Source of the DNA: CBDFGK01 sp965247075 | GTDB taxonomy: Bacteria; Pseudomonadota; Gammaproteobacteria; Pseudomonadales; Halieaceae | Assembly (NCBI GenBank): GCA_965247075.1 | Contig: CBDFGK010000003.1 | Span: 124,001-188,000, forward strand | Length of the DNA stretch: 64,000 nt | Direction: 5' to 3' | Shown here: in pieces, positions 34,868-44,361 of the stretch | How positions within the stretch are numbered: position 1 is the stretch's first letter | How the letters are laid out: the number at the start of each line of letters is the position of its first letter | Program-made: the position numbers and the translations under genes | Notes under the pieces: model-generated | Databases searched by the model: none | What the model saw: the letters and a program-made list of their open reading frames with translations, nothing else | Told to the model about the DNA's origin: nothing

Positions 34868-36152
34868 GCTGTTCCGCCAAACCAGCGGCCAAATCAGCGC
34901 CCAGCTTGACGCTCTCGGAGATAGAGCGATCTTCGGGGTAGCAATGGGAGGTGTCAGCCACCCACAGAGCGTCGACACCCGGCTGTATGGGCGGCAGGCT
35001 CTGCAGAAATTCCGGTGGACAAATGGGCTGGGCGTGTCGATAGCGGCCCACCTGCACCGTCAGTATTTCCGCATCTGTCAGCCGTGGGTCCAGTTGCTTC
35101 AGGCAGGCGTGCGTGCGTTCGACAAACCAGGCATTATCCTGCCGGTAATCCGGGTGGTCGGCGGGCAGGTAATAGGGCACGTACAGTACCGGCTGTTGCA
35201 GCGGGCAGAGATTGGAATATTCGATAACGCCGGGAATGGGAACGGCGGGGTCGCTGATATTCATCCAAAAATACTTGCTCAGCGGCCGACTCAGTTTGAC
35301 CAGAGCACACACTACAGCGATATTTTCCAGCGCGCGGTAAGCGGCCAGCACCTCTGGCGCCAGGGCTGGAATCATCTGCGGTACGTACGGCAGTGGGATG
35401 GTGCTTATTATTGCGTCGAATTGAGAGTGCCCGGCCCGGCTGCGCACGCCTGTCGCACGGCCCGCTTCGATCACTACCTCATCGACGGGACAGCCCAGGT
35501 GAATTGTCCCGCCCTGCGACCTTATCGCCGCAGCTATGGTGTCGATGAATAACCGGGAACCGCCTTGCAAATAACCCAACTGCTCTTGCAACAGGTTTCT
35601 TCTGGAAGTACCCACGCGACGCATGCGCGCCCAAATCCAGGCGGCTGACAAGTTGTCGGTATAGTGGTGAAATTTAAGTTCAAACAACTGCCGCCACAAC
35701 TCATCGTAGCATCGCTGGCCCAGCCACTTGCGCAGCCAGCTCACCGCATCCACACGATCCAGCTTGCTCCAGTCACGACGCACTGTGCAGTAAAAGGCCA
35801 GCAGGCCATAGCGGACTCTGGAAACCAGATCCAGGCCTGAAAAGCGCAGCAACGAGAAGGGATCGCCCCAGTCTTGCTGCTCACCCCGGTGAAAATAACC
35901 CATGTAGGTGTCTACCCAGCGCAGCTCCCTATCAATGCCCAGGTCTTCCAGCAGACGAAAATAATCCTCATCGCCCAGGCAGATAAAGTGGTAAAAACGC
36001 TCGATTTGCAGCCCGTCAAAATCAACCGAGGCAGACATTCCACCGAGCACCGTGTCCGCTTCATAGAGATCGACTTGGTAACCGTTTTGCAAAAGCCGAT
36101 AGGCCGCCGCCAGCCCCATCGGACCACCGCCAATTACTGCGATATTGGCCAT
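34857..36152 (-). CDS. FAD-dependent oxidoreductase (amine-oxidase/protoporphyrinogen-oxidase-like)
   Basis: 431 residues from the ATG at 36152. The dinucleotide-binding motif is IAVIGGGPMGLAAAYRL with the acidic strand end DLYEAD. GGMSASVDFDGLQIERFYHF, the active-site helix ELKFHHYTDNLSAAWIWAR, and the C-terminal FAD motif LWVADTSHCYPEDRSISESV follow. Relatives in polysaccharide clusters act on sugars or polyprenyl-linked intermediates, but also include carotenoid-type desaturases; the substrate is unknown. It starts 2 bases from the epimerase stop. Confidence 0.85.
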   Translation of the reverse strand: MANIAVIGGGPMGLAAAYRLLQNGYQVDLYEADTVLGGMSASVDFDGLQIERFYHFICLGDEDYFRLLEDLGIDRELRWVDTYMGYFHRGEQQDWGDPFSLLRFSGLDLVSRVRYGLLAFYCTVRRDWSKLDRVDAVSWLRKWLGQRCYDELWRQLFELKFHHYTDNLSAAWIWARMRRVGTSRRNLLQEQLGYLQGGSRLFIDTIAAAIRSQGGTIHLGCPVDEVVIEAGRATGVRSRAGHSQFDAIISTIPLPYVPQMIPALAPEVLAAYRALENIAVVCALVKLSRPLSKYFWMNISDPAVPIPGVIEYSNLCPLQQPVLYVPYYLPADHPDYRQDNAWFVERTHACLKQLDPRLTDAEILTVQVGRYRHAQPICPPEFLQSLPPIQPGVDALWVADTSHCYPEDRSISESVKLGADLAAGLAEQLDH

Positions 36153-36153
36153 T

Positions 36154-37122
36154 TTAGAACTCCAGCACAATCCGGCTGTAGTCGGGATGTGTAAAGGTTA
36201 GCTGTAGCGCCTCCCGAAGAGCGGTGGCCTGCACACCAAATTGCGATTCCCAGTCCACCTCTTCAAAGCACTCATCAATGACCAGCGCCTGCAATTGATT
36301 GACGGTAAATGGCGGGTTTTTGTCAAACCAACTGTAGATGGTAAGCAGTGCGGAAAACAGCCGGTAGGGAATTCGCAGGATCAGGCTGTGGCTGGCGGTG
36401 ACTTGTTTGATGGTGCGCACCATTTCCAGATAGGACACTTTTTCCTTACCTGAAATATTGACGCACTCAGCGCTGACGCGCTTGTCTATGGCACTCATGA
36501 TGATCGCGCAAAAGTCGCCGGCATAAAGCGGTTGGCGCAAATAGTCACCGTGACCGGGAATGGGGAAGACGGGGCTGCGCGCCATAAAGCGCGACAGCCA
36601 GCCCAGGTGTTTGCGGTCGAACCAGCCAAACATAAGCGTGGGGCGCAGCACTAACCAGGCGTGGCTGCAAGCCCTGACCAAATCCTCCTGCTGCGCTTTC
36701 GAGCGCGTATAAAAATCATCCGCCCGGGAGTTCACAACGGAGGAGCTTACGTGCACGATGTAGCAGCCTGGATTGGTGGCAACCGCATCCAGCACACGCT
36801 CAGTTGCAGTGACGTTGTTACGCGAGAACGCCTCTTCACTAATGCCGCCGATCTGGGCGTGCAGCATTACCAGCACGTCGGCCTCTCGCAGAACCTCACC
36901 CCAGACGCCGGGCTCGGCGAGATCGGCCTCGATGGTGCTCACGGCCGGGTGCAGTTGCGACACAATGGCCAGATTTTTTCGACCCTTGTCGATGACAGCG
37001 ATGTTGTCAAAACCCGCCTGGCGTAGTGCGGCCACCAGATTCTGGCCTATTAAACCCGCCCCGCCGGTCAACACGATACGTTCGTGACGCCCGCCATTAC
37101 TGCGCCCGTTCACCTCTACCAC
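36154..37122 (-). CDS. NAD-dependent epimerase/dehydratase
   Basis: 322-residue short-chain dehydrogenase. The Rossmann motif is IVLTGGAGLIGQNLVAALRQ (about 16-35); an acidic residue at the next strand end (VIDKG) favours NAD. The catalytic Ser is in VHVSSSVVNSR. The usual YxxxK reads FYTRSKAQQE (Tyr and Lys four residues apart), as expected. It may act on a nucleotide sugar or lipid-linked sugar for the adjacent transferases. It heads the minus-strand operon and is divergent from the MBOAT gene at 37224, with about 100 bases between them for promoters. Confidence 0.85.
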   Translation of the reverse strand: MVEVNGRSNGGRHERIVLTGGAGLIGQNLVAALRQAGFDNIAVIDKGRKNLAIVSQLHPAVSTIEADLAEPGVWGEVLREADVLVMLHAQIGGISEEAFSRNNVTATERVLDAVATNPGCYIVHVSSSVVNSRADDFYTRSKAQQEDLVRACSHAWLVLRPTLMFGWFDRKHLGWLSRFMARSPVFPIPGHGDYLRQPLYAGDFCAIIMSAIDKRVSAECVNISGKEKVSYLEMVRTIKQVTASHSLILRIPYRLFSALLTIYSWFDKNPPFTVNQLQALVIDECFEEVDWESQFGVQATALREALQLTFTHPDYSRIVLEF

Positions 37123-37223
37123 CTGTCTTTGTCCGCTGTTTCAGCCATGTATCACTACTACCTATCCCTGCTACCGGCGCTCAATTATACTCAAGCCTCC
37201 TCTCGATCGCCGTGAATAATTAC

Positions 37224-38792
37224 ATGTTATTCAACTCCGCCGAATACCTGCTTCTATTCTTGCCGATCGTTCTCCTTGTTTTCATTTGGCTGGCCCGCGC
37301 CGGCAATACCGAAGCGCAGATTAGCTGGCTAATTGTTGCCTCGATATTCTTCTATGCCAGTTGGAACCCCGTCTACATGGTCTTGATCATCAGCTCACTG
37401 CTAGTGAATTTCGCCGTCGGCAGGCAACTGGCCAACACCGAGCCAGATCGCCGCCGCGGGTGGTTGATAGCCGGGTTGAGCTTTAACCTTGGCCTGCTGG
37501 CTTATTGTAAGTACGCGGGGTTTTTCATAGACAACCTCAACGCCATTGGCCGGTGGCTAATTCCCATGCCTGAAATTGTGCTGCCACTGGCCATTTCATT
37601 TTTTACCTTTCAACAAATCGCCTACCTGGTCGACGTGGCCAGGGATGAATGCAGCGAGTACCGGTTGCGTCACTATGCGCTATTTGTATTGTTCTTCCCG
37701 CAGTTAATCGCCGGCCCGATTGTGCATCACCGGGAAATGATGCCGCAGTTTGAAAAGCTGCGGCTAAACAGGTACTTGTCAAAGGACCTGGCCGTGGGCC
37801 TGACCATCATTGCCATCGGCCTGTTCAAGAAGGTGGTACTGGCCGACTCCCTGGCTGGTTATGCAGACCCCCTTTTTGCCGCCGCCGACGCAGGCACACC
37901 ACTGAGTCCCATTGATTCATGGATTGCGACCTTCAGCTTCAGCTTTCAGATCTACTTTGATTTTTCCGGCTACAGCGACATGGCTATTGGCAGTGCACGC
38001 CTGTTTGGTATTCGCCTGCCAGAAAATTTTCGCTCGCCCTACAAGGCCAACAACATTATCGAGTTCTGGCGTCACTGGCACATGACCCTGTCGAGATTTT
38101 TACGCGACTACCTGTACATCACGCTGGGCGGCAATCGACGTGGCAGCGGCCGGCGCTACACCAACCTGATGGCGACCATGTTGCTGGGCGGCCTGTGGCA
38201 CGGCGCCGCCTGGACCTACGTGGTCTGGGGCGGTCTGCACGGTGTCTTTCTGTGCATCAATCACGCCTGGCGCAAGCTGTGCCGCGACTTCCAACTGGAG
38301 TGGCTGCAATCAACGCCCTGGCTGCGCCCCGTTTATGTGCTGATCACCTTCCTGGCCGTGTCACTGGCCTTTACGATATTCCGGGCCAGCGACCTGGACA
38401 GCGCGCTGGCTATACTGCAGGCCGGATTTGGGGCAACATTTGCCTCAACATTTACCCCAACAACAGATCACCCTGCGGCCTTGTTGAAGTACGCCATCAT
38501 TGGTTCTTCACTGGGCGAGATCTTCACCTCCCTGGGCGCCGCCAAAGGCAGCTACCTGTCGGTGTACTGCCTGCTGGCTGTTAGCGCCGGTGTGTGCTGG
38601 TTGCTTCCCAACACCCAGCGGTATATGCAGGATTTTAGGCCTGTGCCGGGTACGGGTTATTGGTCGACTCGCGCAGGATTTGATTTGCGCCGGCAGCCCG
38701 GCTGGGCATCATCCTGGCTGATAGCGGTACTGCTGAGTCTGGGTTTGCTCAGCCTTTCCGCCGTTAGCGAATTCATTTACTTCCAGTTCTGA
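37224..38792 (+). CDS. MBOAT family O-acyltransferase (AlgI-like), module 1
   Basis: 522 residues with about 11 membrane helices. Hallmarks are FDFSGYSDMAIGSARLFGI, the EFWRHWHMTLSRFLRDYLYI helix and the catalytic His in LLGGLWHGAAWTYVVWG. AlgI-type enzymes carry acetyl groups across the inner membrane for O-acetylation of exported polysaccharides. The ATG at 37224 (MLFNSAEYLLLF) is chosen; the frame upstream to 37026 lies over the divergent epimerase and is not membrane-like. The partner SGNH-like gene begins 4 bases after the stop. Confidence 0.92.
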   Translation: MLFNSAEYLLLFLPIVLLVFIWLARAGNTEAQISWLIVASIFFYASWNPVYMVLIISSLLVNFAVGRQLANTEPDRRRGWLIAGLSFNLGLLAYCKYAGFFIDNLNAIGRWLIPMPEIVLPLAISFFTFQQIAYLVDVARDECSEYRLRHYALFVLFFPQLIAGPIVHHREMMPQFEKLRLNRYLSKDLAVGLTIIAIGLFKKVVLADSLAGYADPLFAAADAGTPLSPIDSWIATFSFSFQIYFDFSGYSDMAIGSARLFGIRLPENFRSPYKANNIIEFWRHWHMTLSRFLRDYLYITLGGNRRGSGRRYTNLMATMLLGGLWHGAAWTYVVWGGLHGVFLCINHAWRKLCRDFQLEWLQSTPWLRPVYVLITFLAVSLAFTIFRASDLDSALAILQAGFGATFASTFTPTTDHPAALLKYAIIGSSLGEIFTSLGAAKGSYLSVYCLLAVSAGVCWLLPNTQRYMQDFRPVPGTGYWSTRAGFDLRRQPGWASSWLIAVLLSLGLLSLSAVSEFIYFQF

Positions 38793-38795
38793 GCC

Positions 38796-39968
38796 ATGAC
38801 CCGCTATTCACTACACATCCTGTTCCTGACCCTGGCTCTCTGCGGCGCTGTGGCTGTTGTTAATTACCGTGTCGACCCCTATGCTGTTTACCATTTCAAG
38901 AATGCTGACAGTGAGCGCCTCAGTCGTGTCGAGCAGTTCTACCGCATGCGCCTGTCCAAACCCTGGCAACTGTCGCAAATCAAACCGACCGCCGTTGTCA
39001 TCGGCACATCCCGCACCGGCAGCATCAACTCCGGCCATCGTGCATGGCCCGAACAGCAGAGCTTCAACCTGTCCGTACCGGGTATGACCCCCTATGAACT
39101 ATTGCGGTTTATCGAACATGCCCAGGCCAACGGACCCCTGCACAAACTCACCATCGGGCTGGATTTTAACGCCTTCGTGAGCGCTGAGCCGCACACCCGC
39201 CCTGGCTTTGTTGAATCCCGTCTGGCTCCCCACCAGGGTGTCTATGGGTCACTGCGCGCGGCCTGGCAGCGCGCGCGGGACATGACAGACACCTTGCTCT
39301 CCATCGATGCTCTGTCGCTGAGCATTGCTGCCGTCAGTGGCGCTGATACGCCCGGACGCCGTTACTACCACGACGGCTCCTGGGTAAAAGCCAGTTCGCT
39401 CCTGACCGGCAGTAGCGGCATGGCCTTTATAGGCAAAGACCGCCTTGTCGCTTTTCGCGACAAGCCACTGGGCCTGGAAAAAAACATCGCGCTGTTGGGC
39501 CAAATTCTGCGCCTGTGTCATCAGCATAATATTGACACCCGCCTGTTCGTTACGCCGGAGCACGTAGTCCTGATCGACCTGTGGTCCCGACTGGGCTATG
39601 GGGAGCTGTGGGTTGAATTTCACCGGGCGCTCATTGCCATCAACCGCGATCTGGCCAGCGATCTGGGGCAAGAGGCTTTTCCACTGTGGGGCTTCAATGA
39701 CCTGGAAAAATTTGTCGACGAGCCTATCGCCAACGCAGGTAAAGGTTTGCAGAGCCATTTTGTGGACGGCGTACATTTTCAGAAGAATTTTGGCGGCGCC
39801 ATCATGGACAGTATCTGGGACGAGTCAACCGGCATCGGAGCCAGGCTGGATAGAGAAAGGCTGGATCTGTATACGGTAAAAGTGCAGCAGTTGTCAGCTA
39901 GGTTCGCGGCGCGAAATCAGCAGCTTATCGCCCGGATGCACGCAGCGATGGGCCTTGTAGCTCAGTAA
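38796..39968 (+). CDS. Membrane-anchored SGNH-hydrolase-like protein, partner of MBOAT module 1
   Basis: 390 residues with an N-terminal membrane anchor (about 5-22). The segment PTAVVIGTSRTGSINSGHR has the nucleophile-type GTSR block, and HFVDGVHFQKNFG supplies a D-x-x-H block near the C-terminus. Together they resemble the SGNH acyltransferases (AlgJ/AlgX-like) that finish O-acetylation in the periplasm. It follows the MBOAT gene directly, as algJ follows algI. The 3' end overlaps the convergent gene at 39925 by 44 bases. Confidence 0.75.
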   Translation: MTRYSLHILFLTLALCGAVAVVNYRVDPYAVYHFKNADSERLSRVEQFYRMRLSKPWQLSQIKPTAVVIGTSRTGSINSGHRAWPEQQSFNLSVPGMTPYELLRFIEHAQANGPLHKLTIGLDFNAFVSAEPHTRPGFVESRLAPHQGVYGSLRAAWQRARDMTDTLLSIDALSLSIAAVSGADTPGRRYYHDGSWVKASSLLTGSSGMAFIGKDRLVAFRDKPLGLEKNIALLGQILRLCHQHNIDTRLFVTPEHVVLIDLWSRLGYGELWVEFHRALIAINRDLASDLGQEAFPLWGFNDLEKFVDEPIANAGKGLQSHFVDGVHFQKNFGGAIMDSIWDESTGIGARLDRERLDLYTVKVQQLSARFAARNQQLIARMHAAMGLVAQ

Positions 39969-41208
39969 TCTCCTGCACGTCCTGTGGGTGAGTACTCACC
40001 CAGGATAGTCGCGCCGCTCTGTCCTTCGCCAGAATCCTTTCGATGTTATCCGCTTGCAGGCGCCGGCCAAAATCCGCCGGCGCCGGCGCCGCCCCGGATT
40101 GAACTGCAAAAAGCACGTCCTGAACCAGCCTGCCGGTAAGCGGCGTGGAATGCGTACTGTCAAAAAAGTACTGCATCTTGGTGGCAGTGTCGTTGAGCGC
40201 GGGGACCGCTGCGGTGGTAATGCTGTTGTAGCCGCTGAAATCCCACAGGCTGAATAGCTCAGCCTGGTATTGCGCGGCCAGTTCGGTATTCATCTGCACC
40301 AGTTGTCGTTTCAGCCGCTCGAACTGCGGCCAGAGACCGGCACTGTGCATGGCCTCGGCAAACCTGGCGTGAAAGGGAGAGAAATACAAAATCAGCCGGG
40401 TGTTTTGCCTATAGGCCTGCTCCAGCAAACGCTGCAAATGGTCGAGCTGGGAGATCCTGCCATCCACCTTCAACTCAAAACAATGCAAGGGCGCCGGAAA
40501 CCAGCCACTGCGCATATAGCGCCTTTCCACCGCCTGGAATGCCTTGCGCTGGCGCGCCCCCCCCGCATGGAAGCTCTGCCAGAAGCCGTCGGGCCGCAGG
40601 TACATGGCGCCGGGCTTGTCATCGCCAAACTTCTGCTGGGAGCGAATCGTGTTCCAACTGGCCTGCGTCGTGCTCCAGGCTGTCAGTTGGGTGAGGTAAT
40701 CCGCCAGAGCGCGCTGGGCATACTCCCAGTTGGTGCTGTCACCGCCGCGCAGCCGTTCCAGGTAGGTGCGAAAATGAGGCTGCAGGCCCTGGTCGTTGCA
40801 ACTGTTGAACATCAAAAAATCCAGCGGCACCACCGCCAGGCGCAACTTGCCGCCGGCACTGGCGTGCTGAAAATTGCGCCATTGAATCAACGCGGTGGTA
40901 CCCGGTAGGGCGAAGTTGTAAACACGGTAGCCAGACCAGCCGGGATGATCCGTGCGCAGGGACGCACCGGCCCGGGAGGTACCCAGGATCACCGCATCCG
41001 GGCGGTCCCGGCTGACGATATAGGGTTTACTGACAAAGGTGTCGAAAAAGAAACTGGTCTTGTAGGCAGTAAACCCAGGGATATCCGGCGCGGTAAACAG
41101 GCGGATAGGATTAACCAGCCAATTGAATGAAGCCAACAACACGAGCAGCAGTACCAGCGCCAGTAGCGCCCGGAGAAAAAATTGTCTGGCCGTCATTTGC
41201 TGCTTCAC
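39925..41208 (-). CDS. Membrane-anchored SGNH-hydrolase-like protein, partner of MBOAT module 2
   Basis: 427 residues, related in layout to the gene at 38796: a membrane anchor (about 10-28), NWLVNPIRLF, then DAVILGTSRAGASLRTDHPG with the GTSR block, a NFALPGTTA segment, and FFDSTHSTPLTGRLVQD carrying D-x-x-H. It is divergent from the second MBOAT gene (start 41300), leaving about 90 bases of shared promoter region. It probably supplies the periplasmic acyl-transfer step for that MBOAT. Confidence 0.72.
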   Translation of the reverse strand: MKQQMTARQFFLRALLALVLLLVLLASFNWLVNPIRLFTAPDIPGFTAYKTSFFFDTFVSKPYIVSRDRPDAVILGTSRAGASLRTDHPGWSGYRVYNFALPGTTALIQWRNFQHASAGGKLRLAVVPLDFLMFNSCNDQGLQPHFRTYLERLRGGDSTNWEYAQRALADYLTQLTAWSTTQASWNTIRSQQKFGDDKPGAMYLRPDGFWQSFHAGGARQRKAFQAVERRYMRSGWFPAPLHCFELKVDGRISQLDHLQRLLEQAYRQNTRLILYFSPFHARFAEAMHSAGLWPQFERLKRQLVQMNTELAAQYQAELFSLWDFSGYNSITTAAVPALNDTATKMQYFFDSTHSTPLTGRLVQDVLFAVQSGAAPAPADFGRRLQADNIERILAKDRAARLSWVSTHPQDVQEITELQGPSLRASGR

Positions 41209-41299
41209 AATCCCCGTGGCCGGCTATTCTATTGTCTGAAGCATGCAGTATAATCGCTGCTGGCAAATTTCCCACCTGATTCCTCGCAACCGGACATGA

Positions 41300-42766
41300 A
41301 TGCTTTTTAATTCCTACCACTTCCTGTTTGCATTTCTGCCCTGCGTCCTCTGCGTCTACTTTGTCTGCAACCATTTTGCGCAGCCGCGCCTGGCCAAGCT
41401 GTGGCTGCTGGCCGCGTCCTGGCTGTTCTACGCCTGGTGGAACCCGATCTATTTGCCGCTGTTACTCAGCTCGATTGGAATCAATTACCTGATATCCGAA
41501 AAAATTATTACCCTGGAAAAGGGCGATGCGCGCCGCAAGCGCTATCTGGTCAGCGGCCTGCTTTTCAACGTGGGCACCCTGGGCTACTTCAAGTACATGG
41601 ATTTTTTTATCGCCAATTTCAACTGGCTGGGCTTCGATATCCCCCTGTTACACCTGGCCCTGCCGCTGGCTATCAGTTTTTTCTCACTGCAACAGATTGC
41701 CTACCTGGTAGATGTCTACCGGCGCAGCGACGCACGGCGCAGCGTGCTCAATTACTGCCTGTTTGTCTCGTTCTTTCCACAGCTTATCGCCGGTCCCATT
41801 GTTCACTACAGGGAGATAGCGCCGCAGCTAAACGAGCCCGCCAACCGGCGACTCAATTTTGCCAATTTGTCAGCCGGCCTGTTCCTGTTTGCCATCGGAT
41901 TGTTCAAGAAGGTGGCGCTGGCCGATACCTTTGCACAATGGGCCGGCAATGGCTTTGACGGCGCGGCCCAGCTTAACCTCCTCGAAGCCTGGATAGTCAG
42001 TTACAGCTACACATTACAACTGTACTTTGATTTCAGCGGCTATTCGGATATGGCCCTGGGCCTGGCCCTGATGTTCAACATCAAACTGCCACAGAACTTC
42101 AACAGCCCCTACCAGGCCACCAGCATCATCAACCTGTGGCAGCGCTGGCACATGACCCTGACGCGCTTCATCAATTCCTGTATATACAAGCCCATACTCA
42201 GGGCACTGCCGCGCATCAGCTTCGGCTACGGACTGATCGCCGGCTTTGTGGCAATGCTGGTGGCCGGAATCTGGCACGGTGCAGCCTGGACCTTCGTGGT
42301 ATTCGGTTTGCTGCAGGGAGTGGCCGTTGTCATCAACCACATCAGTCGCAAGCTCAAGATTGCCATGCCGGCGCTGCTGGGCTGGTTGCTTACCTTCCAC
42401 TTCTTCAGCTTCTCGCTGGTCATCTTCAGGTCGCTGCAGTGGCAAGACGCCGCCAAGGTGTACCGGGGCATGCTCGGTTTGACTGGCGTAGACAGCCGGG
42501 TGTCGATACCCGCCCTGTATGATTCACACCCCTTCTGGTTCTTCAGCTATGTGCAGGGGGCCGAACCAAAGGCCCTGCTGGCAACCATCAGTTGCCTGCT
42601 GTTGGTGGTGTACGGGCTCGCGCATGTCTCGCTGCTGCCCAACAGCAACAGCCTCACTGAGCGTTTCACCTATAGCTGGCGCCATCTAAGCGCGGTATTA
42701 TGCCTGCTGTTTATCGCCATAATGCTGCTCGCTAACCCCAGCGAGTTTATTTATTTCCAGTTTTAA
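41300..42766 (+). CDS. MBOAT family O-acyltransferase (AlgI-like), module 2
   Basis: 488 residues, paralogous to the gene at 37224. It has LFYAWWNPIYLPLLLSSIGI, FDFSGYSDMALGLALMFNIK, NLWQRWHMTLTRFINSCIY and the catalytic LVAGIWHGAAWTFVVFG. Both proteins end in the same SEFIYFQF sequence. The window therefore encodes two O-acylation modules, which could modify different positions or different polymers. A non-coding gap of about 100 bases follows before the AT-rich genes at 42.9 kb. Confidence 0.92.
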   Translation: MLFNSYHFLFAFLPCVLCVYFVCNHFAQPRLAKLWLLAASWLFYAWWNPIYLPLLLSSIGINYLISEKIITLEKGDARRKRYLVSGLLFNVGTLGYFKYMDFFIANFNWLGFDIPLLHLALPLAISFFSLQQIAYLVDVYRRSDARRSVLNYCLFVSFFPQLIAGPIVHYREIAPQLNEPANRRLNFANLSAGLFLFAIGLFKKVALADTFAQWAGNGFDGAAQLNLLEAWIVSYSYTLQLYFDFSGYSDMALGLALMFNIKLPQNFNSPYQATSIINLWQRWHMTLTRFINSCIYKPILRALPRISFGYGLIAGFVAMLVAGIWHGAAWTFVVFGLLQGVAVVINHISRKLKIAMPALLGWLLTFHFFSFSLVIFRSLQWQDAAKVYRGMLGLTGVDSRVSIPALYDSHPFWFFSYVQGAEPKALLATISCLLLVVYGLAHVSLLPNSNSLTERFTYSWRHLSAVLCLLFIAIMLLANPSEFIYFQF

Positions 42767-42867
42767 CGGCCGCCTGGTGGCGAGAGAATTAGCCGGAAAT
42801 TTGTTGGCTTTCCGGTTTAGACACATACTGGGCAGCGGTATATTTTGAATACAGGCTAGTATCGAAA

Positions 42868-43467
42868 ATGCAAAAGCACGTGCGGAGATTTGTTGAATTG
42901 GTTGCGGATACCATCCCACTATCAGAACCAATCTACGAGTTTGGCTCTTTACAGGTAAACAATAATCCATCAGAAGAAGATCTCCGAACTCTTTTCGGCG
43001 ATGTTGATTATGTAGGCTGCGACTTCCGAGAGGGTCCGGGAGTTGACAGGTTGTTGGATTTACACAATATCGACTTGCCCGATAAAACCGCAGGAACCGT
43101 AATTGTAATGGAGACTCTGGAGCATGTAGAGTACCCCCGTCGCGCTGTACAGGAAATTCACCGCATTCTGAAACAGGACGGCATTGTTGTTATCAGCTCG
43201 GTTATGAACTTCCCAATTCACAGCTATCCCAATGATTACTGGCGCTTCACGCCCGAGGGTTTCAGAAGTCTGTTACAGATTTTCGAGCAGAATTTTGTCG
43301 GCCGCTGTGGAGAAGACGCCAACTTTCCACAGACGATCACAGGAATTGGATTCAAGGGCAAAAAGGTGGACTTACAGGAATTCGACAAAGCCTATCTGAA
43401 ATGGGAATCCTGGACAAATTCGGTCTTTCGAAAACTGAGCAATAAAAGCATAGGGTTTTCTACGTGA
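42868..43467 (+). CDS. SAM-dependent methyltransferase
   Basis: 199 residues. The class I fold is visible though motif I is degenerate (EPIYEFGSLQVNNN). GDVDYVGCDFREGPGVDRLL gives the acidic strand-2 end, and IVMETLEHVEYPRRAVQEIH and DGIVVISSVMNFPIHSYPND follow. This is the Methyltransf_11 type common in LPS and capsule clusters. It is more AT-rich than the MBOAT genes upstream. The stop overlaps the sulfotransferase start by 4 bases. Confidence 0.82.
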   Translation: MQKHVRRFVELVADTIPLSEPIYEFGSLQVNNNPSEEDLRTLFGDVDYVGCDFREGPGVDRLLDLHNIDLPDKTAGTVIVMETLEHVEYPRRAVQEIHRILKQDGIVVISSVMNFPIHSYPNDYWRFTPEGFRSLLQIFEQNFVGRCGEDANFPQTITGIGFKGKKVDLQEFDKAYLKWESWTNSVFRKLSNKSIGFST

Positions 43468-44180
43468 ACTACGAGAAGATCATTTTCATACACATTGTAA
43501 AAACGGGAGGTACGTCAATCGTTGAATATTGTAGAAGCCGCTTGCCGGACAACAGCGTTCTGTCCCATGGAGATTTCTTTCCAATCGAGAAAAACCCTCC
43601 CTTGTCTCCCGATATTATTGCCAACAAGCAATTTATATCAGGACATTTTGGCTATGACTACATCAAGGATTACCTGGCCGGCGCTTATTCTTTTACAATT
43701 CTGAGAGACCCGTTGAACAGAGTTTTATCCTTCTACAAATTTTGCATGTATGAAGACATGCAGAAAAAATTCCGCGTTGCCAGGGCCGCAAGTAACCTTT
43801 CGCTAAATGGCTTCCTGGTTTCACGGCTTCCAGATGTGTGTGAAATTATCGACAATCAGCAAACATGGCAAATGGCTTCCATGTACTGGCATACGAACAG
43901 GCAGAACTGCGACGAATCGGCGGCGCTGGAGCTGGCAAAAAACCATTTGGGCACATTGTCCTATGTCGGGTTCACCGAGACATTCGATGAAAGTTTCACT
44001 CGTATCGTTTCAGATGTCGGCCTTGAGATTCCGCGCAGGGTGCCTCGGCAGTTACAAACCGTAGAACCCGTGCTCGCAGAGCAAATAGAGCCGGCAGTGC
44101 TGGCAGAGCTTCGCTCGCGATTACAGCTCGATTACACACTGTATGATTTCGCCAAGTCTAACTTCCTTCCCCGGGTGTAA
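43464..44180 (+). CDS. Sulfotransferase (Sulfotransfer_2 family), copy 1
   Basis: 238 residues. The PAPS 5'-phosphosulfate loop is IFIHIVKTGGTSIVEY (about 6-21) and the 3'-phosphate site is FTILRDPLNRVLSFYKF (about 76-92). HFGYDYIKDYLAGAY is typical of heparan-sulfate-sulfotransferase-like bacterial enzymes. A close paralogue lies at 51073, with long identical stretches such as VLSHGDFF and the LQLDYxLYDFAK end. It probably sulfates the glycan assembled in this locus. Confidence 0.86.
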   Translation: MNYEKIIFIHIVKTGGTSIVEYCRSRLPDNSVLSHGDFFPIEKNPPLSPDIIANKQFISGHFGYDYIKDYLAGAYSFTILRDPLNRVLSFYKFCMYEDMQKKFRVARAASNLSLNGFLVSRLPDVCEIIDNQQTWQMASMYWHTNRQNCDESAALELAKNHLGTLSYVGFTETFDESFTRIVSDVGLEIPRRVPRQLQTVEPVLAEQIEPAVLAELRSRLQLDYTLYDFAKSNFLPRV

Positions 44181-44361
44181 TTTGTACGGCGGGAACTTGA
44201 TTGATCGGCTGGAATTTGCCTGACATGCATGGTAGCCTCAATCCCTTCTTGGTGCGATGGGCTTATTCTATAGTAATGCTGTCGCTAAATCCGACAGACT
44301 GCTAGCGTTTCACAATTAGCTACAACAGAAAACACGCGTGGCAGAAAACCGGAGGACGCTG

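Noticed and set aside
39949..40020. tRNA-like start GGGCCTTGTAGCTCAGT
   Set aside because: It lies inside the overlapping ends of two coding genes, and no acceptor, anticodon or T-arm pairing follows.
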